From contig CAJWIZ010000013.1 in NCBI GenBank assembly GCA_913041805.1, positions 1-11,044 on the forward strand: a stretch of 11,044 bases of DNA. The letters are read 5' to 3'. The DNA is from an uncultured Prochlorococcus sp. Its GTDB lineage: Bacteria > Cyanobacteriota > Cyanobacteriia > PCC-6307 > Cyanobiaceae. The notes under the pieces were generated by a model. It was not told the DNA's origin. It searched no databases and worked only from the letters and a program-made list of their open reading frames with translations. The translations under genes and the position numbers were made by a program. Below, one piece after another: positions 7,337 to 11,044 of this stretch (position 1 is its first letter; the number at the start of each line of letters is the position of its first letter).

Positions 7337-7454
7337 AATGAACTCCTTTTGAACGATTTCCACTTCTTAAAGATGTCATCAGAAGCGGATGAAATAGTGG
7401 GCGAATTGAAAAGTAAGCCTAAGAATCTAAAGGAACTGTAAACCTCATCCACAA
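7337..7454. other. divergent intergenic region with a 22-codon ORF
   Basis: This 118-bp gap separates the copy 2 desaturase (leftward) from the PLP enzyme gene (rightward), so it must hold the promoters of both unless they lie inside the genes. A plus-strand ORF runs from ATG 7373 to TAA 7439-7441 and encodes a very polar 22-residue peptide beginning MSSEADEIVGELK, ending 13 bases before the TTG start of the next gene. AAAGGAA (7429-7435) lies at its end, about 19 bases before that TTG, which is farther than normal. No reliable promoter boxes could be picked out by eye. Confidence 0.3.
7343..7348 (-). promoter_or_regulatory. Shine-Dalgarno that decides the copy 2 desaturase start
   Basis: The minus strand reads AAGGAG here, with two more A residues before it, followed by six bases and then TTG at 7336-7334 in the desaturase frame. 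The longer GTG start at 7363 has only a weak, too-close AAGAA ahead of it, so the TTG start is preferred. Confidence 0.55.
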
Positions 7455-8762
7455 TTGCCTGTGTTTGTGACCCCTTCAGATGAAATAAATGAAGAACTTC
7501 TCAAAGCCTGGGCCAAGGAAAAGGTGTTGGGCGTTGCTCATCGCCAGAGATTATTGCGTGAAAAGCGAACAGAAGCTGTTATGCCTTGCCTTCAAAGGGT
7601 TTTAGAAGCTTTTTCTCAAGAGTCGCTAGGCACTCAACACTTTGCTTCTATGACCGGATCTGGTCATGATGACTATGGAAGGGAATTAATAGATCGTGTA
7701 TTTGCAAGGGTTTTGGGAGCACAGAGAGCTGCTGTGAGACTTCAATTGGTTAGTGGTACACATGCCATAGCAGCAGCGTTGTTTGGCGTATTACGTCCTG
7801 GTGACCAGCTTTTATCTGTTACAGGGAGACCTTATGAAACCCTAGAGGAAGTAATCGGATTGAGAGGGTCTGACCAAGGCTCGTTAATGGATTTTGGTGT
7901 TTTATATGAAGAACTGTCTCTTGATATTGATGGAAGAATTAATTTTATTTCTTTGGAAAAGTTCTTAGAAATTCCTAGAAAAATGATTTTTATTCAAAGA
8001 AGTTGTGGATATTCTTGGAGACCTTCTTTGTCAATTGATTGCTTGGAAGAAATTTGTGCGCGTGTACATCACTCCCAACCAGAATGTGTTTGCTTTGTGG
8101 ACAATTGTTATGGAGAGTTTGTTGAGGAGAGGGAGCCTTGTGAAGTTGGTGCAGACTTAATAGCAGGTTCTTTAATTAAAAATTTAGGGGGCACAATTGT
8201 TCCTACAGGAGGTTATTTGGCTGGACGTAGTGATTTAGTTGAACAAGCATGTTGCCGACTTACTGCACCGGGTATTGGCATTAATGCAGGCACAGGATTT
8301 GATCTAAATAGAGTTATTTTGCAAGGCTTATTTTTGGCTCCACAAATGGTTGCTGAAGCTTTGATTGGTGCAGATCTCGTTGCAGGTGTTTTTGAAGAGC
8401 TTGGTTTTATGGTTCAACCATCAACTAATGAGGAACGTCATGATGTAATACAAGCTGTGCAATTAGGCGATCCACTTGCTTTACAAGTGGTTTGCAAGGC
8501 CTTTCAGAGAAGTTCACCTGTGGGTGCTTATTTGGATCCATTACCAGCCTCAATGCCAGGTTATGAGAATGATTTGGTTATGGCTGGAGGTACTTTTGTG
8601 GATGGTAGTACTAGTGAGTTTTCTGCAGACGCTCCTTTAAAGCCTCCATATAATCTTTTTGTTCAAGGTGGGACACATCATTCACATATCCAGATTGGAT
8701 TAATAAGGGCATTATGTGATTTAGTTAAAGCAGGATTCCTCGATTTGCCTCAGACTGGTTAA
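7455..8762 (+). CDS. PLP-dependent 'aluminium resistance / methionine gamma-lyase-like' family protein
   Basis: Fold-type I PLP enzyme of the family often annotated as aluminium resistance protein or methionine gamma-lyase-like; its physiological substrate is not established. The 435-residue product has VSGTHAIAAALFGVLRPGD (99-117) as the cofactor phosphate-binding region, SVTGRPYETL (121-130), FIQRSCGYSWRPS (179-191), CFVDNCYGEF (213-222) with the probable cofactor-pairing Asp216, and GSLIKNLGGTIVPTGGY (238-254), where Lys242 should form the Schiff base. A conserved-looking glycine-rich end (about 370-410) follows. Length is normal for the family. There is no ATG near the start: TTG 7455 is used here, with GTG 7461 and 7467 as alternatives, and none has a well-placed ribosome-binding site. 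It ends 16 bp before gcvH on the same strand, so co-transcription with the glycine cleavage genes is likely. The family is secure; the biochemical role is not. Confidence 0.88.
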   Translation: MPVFVTPSDEINEELLKAWAKEKVLGVAHRQRLLREKRTEAVMPCLQRVLEAFSQESLGTQHFASMTGSGHDDYGRELIDRVFARVLGAQRAAVRLQLVSGTHAIAAALFGVLRPGDQLLSVTGRPYETLEEVIGLRGSDQGSLMDFGVLYEELSLDIDGRINFISLEKFLEIPRKMIFIQRSCGYSWRPSLSIDCLEEICARVHHSQPECVCFVDNCYGEFVEEREPCEVGADLIAGSLIKNLGGTIVPTGGYLAGRSDLVEQACCRLTAPGIGINAGTGFDLNRVILQGLFLAPQMVAEALIGADLVAGVFEELGFMVQPSTNEERHDVIQAVQLGDPLALQVVCKAFQRSSPVGAYLDPLPASMPGYENDLVMAGGTFVDGSTSEFSADAPLKPPYNLFVQGGTHHSHIQIGLIRALCDLVKAGFLDLPQTG

Positions 8763-8778
8763 GCATTCTTGGCCCAAG

Positions 8779-9171
8779 ATGATGGCCTTTACTTTCCCAG
8801 ATCATTTTCGATTCGCAGACAACCATGAATATGCTGCGTTGGATGGCGAATTGGTGCGAGTTGGTATTAGTGCTTTTGCTGTGGATCAGCTAGGGGACAT
8901 TGTTTTTGTTGACCTCCCTGATGTGGGAGCTTCTTTAACTATGGGAACCACTTTTGGTTCAGTGGAATCTGTAAAAGCTGTTGAGGATATGTACGCCCCA
9001 ATTAGCGGAGAAGTTGTCCAACGGAATGAGTCGGTGCTTTCAAGTCCCGATGAATTACAGAATGATCCTCACGGTGAAGGGTGGCTTTTGCTTGTAAAGC
9101 CTTCTGATCTTGCACAAATGCAAGACCTAATGGATTCAGTAGTTTATTCGAACAAACTTTCAGCTACTTAA
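8779..9171 (+). CDS. gcvH: glycine cleavage system H protein
   Basis: Small lipoyl carrier that receives the aminomethyl group from GcvP and passes it to GcvT, then is reoxidised by dihydrolipoamide dehydrogenase. The 130-residue product shows the N-terminal FRFADNHEYAALDG, the GISAFAVDQLGDIVFVDLP strand region (29-47), and the lipoylation loop SVESVKAVEDMYAPISG (61-77) with lipoyl-lysine Lys66. The C-terminal GEGWLLLVKPSDL segment is typical. Length is normal. Two consecutive ATG codons (8779 and 8782) could start the protein; no clear ribosome-binding site separates them. It follows the PLP enzyme gene by 16 bp and precedes gcvP by about 78 bp. Assignment is very secure. Confidence 0.97.
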   Translation: MMAFTFPDHFRFADNHEYAALDGELVRVGISAFAVDQLGDIVFVDLPDVGASLTMGTTFGSVESVKAVEDMYAPISGEVVQRNESVLSSPDELQNDPHGEGWLLLVKPSDLAQMQDLMDSVVYSNKLSAT

Positions 9172-9176
9172 GTCAA

Positions 9177-9219
9177 TAGAAAGTTTATTTTTTCAGGCAA
9201 CTGTCCCTAAGACTTTCTA
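9177..9219 (+). repeat. inverted repeat between gcvH and gcvP
   Basis: TAGAAAGT (9177-9184) and ACTTTCTA (9212-9219) are perfect 8-bp complements separated by 27 bases that include a T-rich run. In the transcript they could form a long-loop stem between the two cistrons. There is no G+C-rich stem followed by a T tract, so it is not a standard terminator. I also see no glycine-riboswitch core here. Confidence 0.3.
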
Positions 9220-9249
9220 ATCTTGCAATCGACTTTGTGATTTCTTGAC

Positions 9250-11044
9250 GTGCTCCGTGATAAGCCTTTGGAAGCTTCAACTATTGAGTTTTCTAGGTTT
9301 CTTGCAAGACATATTGGTCTTAATCCAACGGACCAAGCTCAGTGCTTAGCAGCTTTAGGTCATTCTGATCTAGATGAATTTCTTTCTAATGTTGTGCCTG
9401 CGGATATTCTTGAAGAGCCTTCTTCAAAGGAGTTGTTTGCAAAAGGTTGTAGTGAGGTAGAGGCATTAGAAGAAATACACCTGATTGCGGACAAGAACAA
9501 CGCACAACGTTCATTGATCGGACTGGGCTATTACGGCACAGCTACGCCAGCAGTTATTCAGCGTCATGTGCTGGAACATCCAGGCTGGTATACGGCATAT
9601 ACGCCTTATCAAGCAGAGATTGCTCAGGGAAGACTTGAGGCTTTATTTAATTTTCAAACTCTAATTAGTGAGTTGACTGGCTTGCCCATTGCTAATGCTT
9701 CATTGCTCGATGAGGCAACTGCTGCTGCTGAGGCAATGAGTCTTGCCTTTGCAGTCAATAAAAACATTAATGCCAAGCGATTCCTTGTTGATGCGGAAGT
9801 TTTTCCACAGACTCTTGCGGTGCTTAATACACGAGCCGAACCTCTGGGCATTCTTGTTGAGGTAATGGACCCTGAACTATTTGCATTTGCTGACGATGTC
9901 TTTGGTGTTCTTTTGCAGCTACCTGGCAAAAGTGGAAAGATCTGGAATCCTTCAGAGTGTATTTCTAAGGCACATAATTTTGGTGCCTTAGTTGCAGCAG
10001 CTATTGATCCTTTGGCTCAGGTTTTAATTGCCCCAGTAGGTGAACTAGATGTTGATATTGCAATTGGCAGTGTTCAACGATTTGGGATTCCAATGGGTTT
10101 TGGGGGTCCCCACGCAGCTTTTTTTGCAACTAGAGAAACGTTTAAGCGTCAGATTCCAGGTCGATTAGTAGGACAGTCGGTTGATTCAGATGGAAATCCT
10201 GCATTGCGTTTGGCTTTGCAAACAAGGGAGCAACATATTAGAAGAGATAAGGCAACGAGTAATATCTGTACTGCACAGGTTTTGTTGGCTGTTATTGCAT
10301 CTTTTTATGCTGTACATCATGGACCTAATGGTTTAAGAGAGATAGCTCTAAGAGTTCTTTCTTTTAGGGTCAAGTTAGAAAGACTTTTGGAACAACTTCA
10401 GTATCCTCTAGCATCTATAGTTCGTTTTGATACCGTTGAAGTTTATTGCGGCAATGCTTCCCAAGTTCATAATTTAGCTTCTTTAAAAGGTTTAAACCTT
10501 CGTGTACTTCCTATAGGTTCTGAGCCAAATAATGCAAAAGGTTTTGGAATTACTTTTGATGAATTAACTACTGAAGATGAGTTCAGAAAGCTTTGCCAGA
10601 TTTTGGCTGATGCTATTGGAGGATCTATACAAAATATAAATAAAGTTGATCTAAGCTTAGATAAGTTGTTGCCTGAGATTCCTTTAAGAAAGTCTCCTTG
10701 GCTGCAACAGTCTGTCTTCAATCGATATCAAAGTGAAACAGAACTGGTTCGTTATATATATAAATTAGCTCATCGTGATTTTTCTTTAATTGATGGAATG
10801 ATTCCCTTAGGCAGCTGCACAATGAAACTAAATGCTGCAGCCGAACTAGTTCCAATTAGTTGGAGGAAATTCTCGTCTATTCATCCTTTTGCTCCTTCAA
10901 ATCAGGTAGAAGGTTATCAAAAATTAGTTTTAGATCTGGAAACTTGGTTGGCTTATTTAACAGGTTTTGCTGGAGTTTCTCTTCAGCCCAATGCAGGCTC
11001 TCAAGGAGAATTTGCAGGTTTACTTGTGATTCGAGCTTGGCACA
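9250..11044 (+). CDS. gcvP: glycine dehydrogenase (decarboxylating), P protein, N-terminal part
   Basis: PLP enzyme that decarboxylates glycine and transfers the aminomethyl group to lipoyl-GcvH. In cyanobacteria it contributes to photorespiratory glycine turnover and C1 supply. The frame is open and uninterrupted from 9250 to the window edge (598 codons), so about 60% of a normal protein of around 960 residues is present. Visible are RHIG near residue 20, the [20 protein letters not shown] block (113-132), the N-terminal-half [13 protein letters not shown] segment (about 284-296), and the start of the second half with [10 protein letters not shown] (521-530) and [14 protein letters not shown] near the end. 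The active-site lysine region lies beyond the window. In-frame start options are GTG 9250 (used) and TTG 9268; a stop at 9238-9240 blocks anything earlier, and no ribosome-binding site is clear. Family assignment is very secure; the start is not. Confidence 0.95.
   Translation, partial: MLRDKPLEASTIEFSRFLARHIGLNPTDQAQCLAALGHSDLDEFLSNVVPADILEEPSSKELFAKGCSEVEALEEIHLIADKNNAQRSLIGLGYYGTATPAVIQRHVLEHPGWYTAYTPYQAEIAQGRLEALFNFQTLISELTGLPIANASLLDEATAAAEAMSLAFAVNKNINAKRFLVDAEVFPQTLAVLNTRAEPLGILVEVMDPELFAFADDVFGVLLQLPGKSGKIWNPSECISKAHNFGALVAAAIDPLAQVLIAPVGELDVDIAIGSVQRFGIPMGFGGPHAAFFATRETFKRQIPGRLVGQSVDSDGNPALRLALQTREQHIRRDKATSNICTAQVLLAVIASFYAVHHGPNGLREIALRVLSFRVKLERLLEQLQYPLASIVRFDTVEVYCGNASQVHNLASLKGLNLRVLPIGSEPNNAKGFGITFDELTTEDEFRKLCQILADAIGGSIQNINKVDLSLDKLLPEIPLRKSPWLQQSVFNRYQSETELVRYIYKLAHRDFSLIDGMIPLGSCTMKLNAAAELVPISWRKFSSIHPFAPSNQVEGYQKLVLDLETWLAYLTGFAGVSLQPNAGSQGEFAGLLVIRAWH

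Noticed and set aside
9172..9249. Glycine riboswitch ahead of gcvP
   Set aside because: The gap is short and I see none of the conserved glycine-aptamer core; only a simple inverted repeat is present.
9654..10721. Minus-strand open frames opposite gcvP
   Set aside because: The plus strand encodes an uninterrupted, well-conserved GcvP through this region.

Overview
The window looks like a chromosomal segment of a marine picocyanobacterium, most likely a low-light-adapted Prochlorococcus. The basis is the combination of a cyanobacterial-type chorismate lyase, paired DesC-like lipid desaturases, gcvH followed directly by gcvP, very compact spacing and a modest G+C content (roughly 40% by eye on a few lines, not a full count). 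The organism call is inference. I see no insertion sequence, CRISPR array, rRNA or tRNA. Every gap between genes is under about 120 bases.

The left half (97-5630) is a run of five genes on the minus strand. In transcription order they are a fatty-acid desaturase (desC-like), rplI (ribosomal protein L9), dnaB (replicative helicase), mnmG/gidA (tRNA wobble-uridine modification) and a ubiC-like chorismate lyase that supplies 4-hydroxybenzoate for plastoquinone. Gaps run from 61 bp down to a short overlap, so part or all of the run could be one transcript.

The middle (5682-7336) holds an unassigned plus-strand gene with a helix-turn-helix-like segment. It starts 51 bp from the first desaturase, pointing away from it, and ends 5 bp from a second, paralogous desaturase that points toward it.

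The right part (7455-11044) is a plus-strand run: a PLP-dependent enzyme of the 'aluminium resistance / methionine gamma-lyase-like' family, gcvH (lipoyl carrier of the glycine cleavage system) and gcvP (glycine decarboxylase), which runs off the right edge. The last two form the decarboxylating part of glycine cleavage, which handles photorespiratory glycine and C1 supply in cyanobacteria. The upstream PLP enzyme sits 16 bp from gcvH and may share its transcript.

No clearly new defence or mobile system is visible. The items most worth a second look are the chorismate lyase start (apparently CTG, with a strong Shine-Dalgarno sequence inside the mnmG tail), the HTH-like gene between the two desaturases, a 22-codon ORF ahead of the PLP enzyme gene, and the number of genes that lack a usable ATG start.
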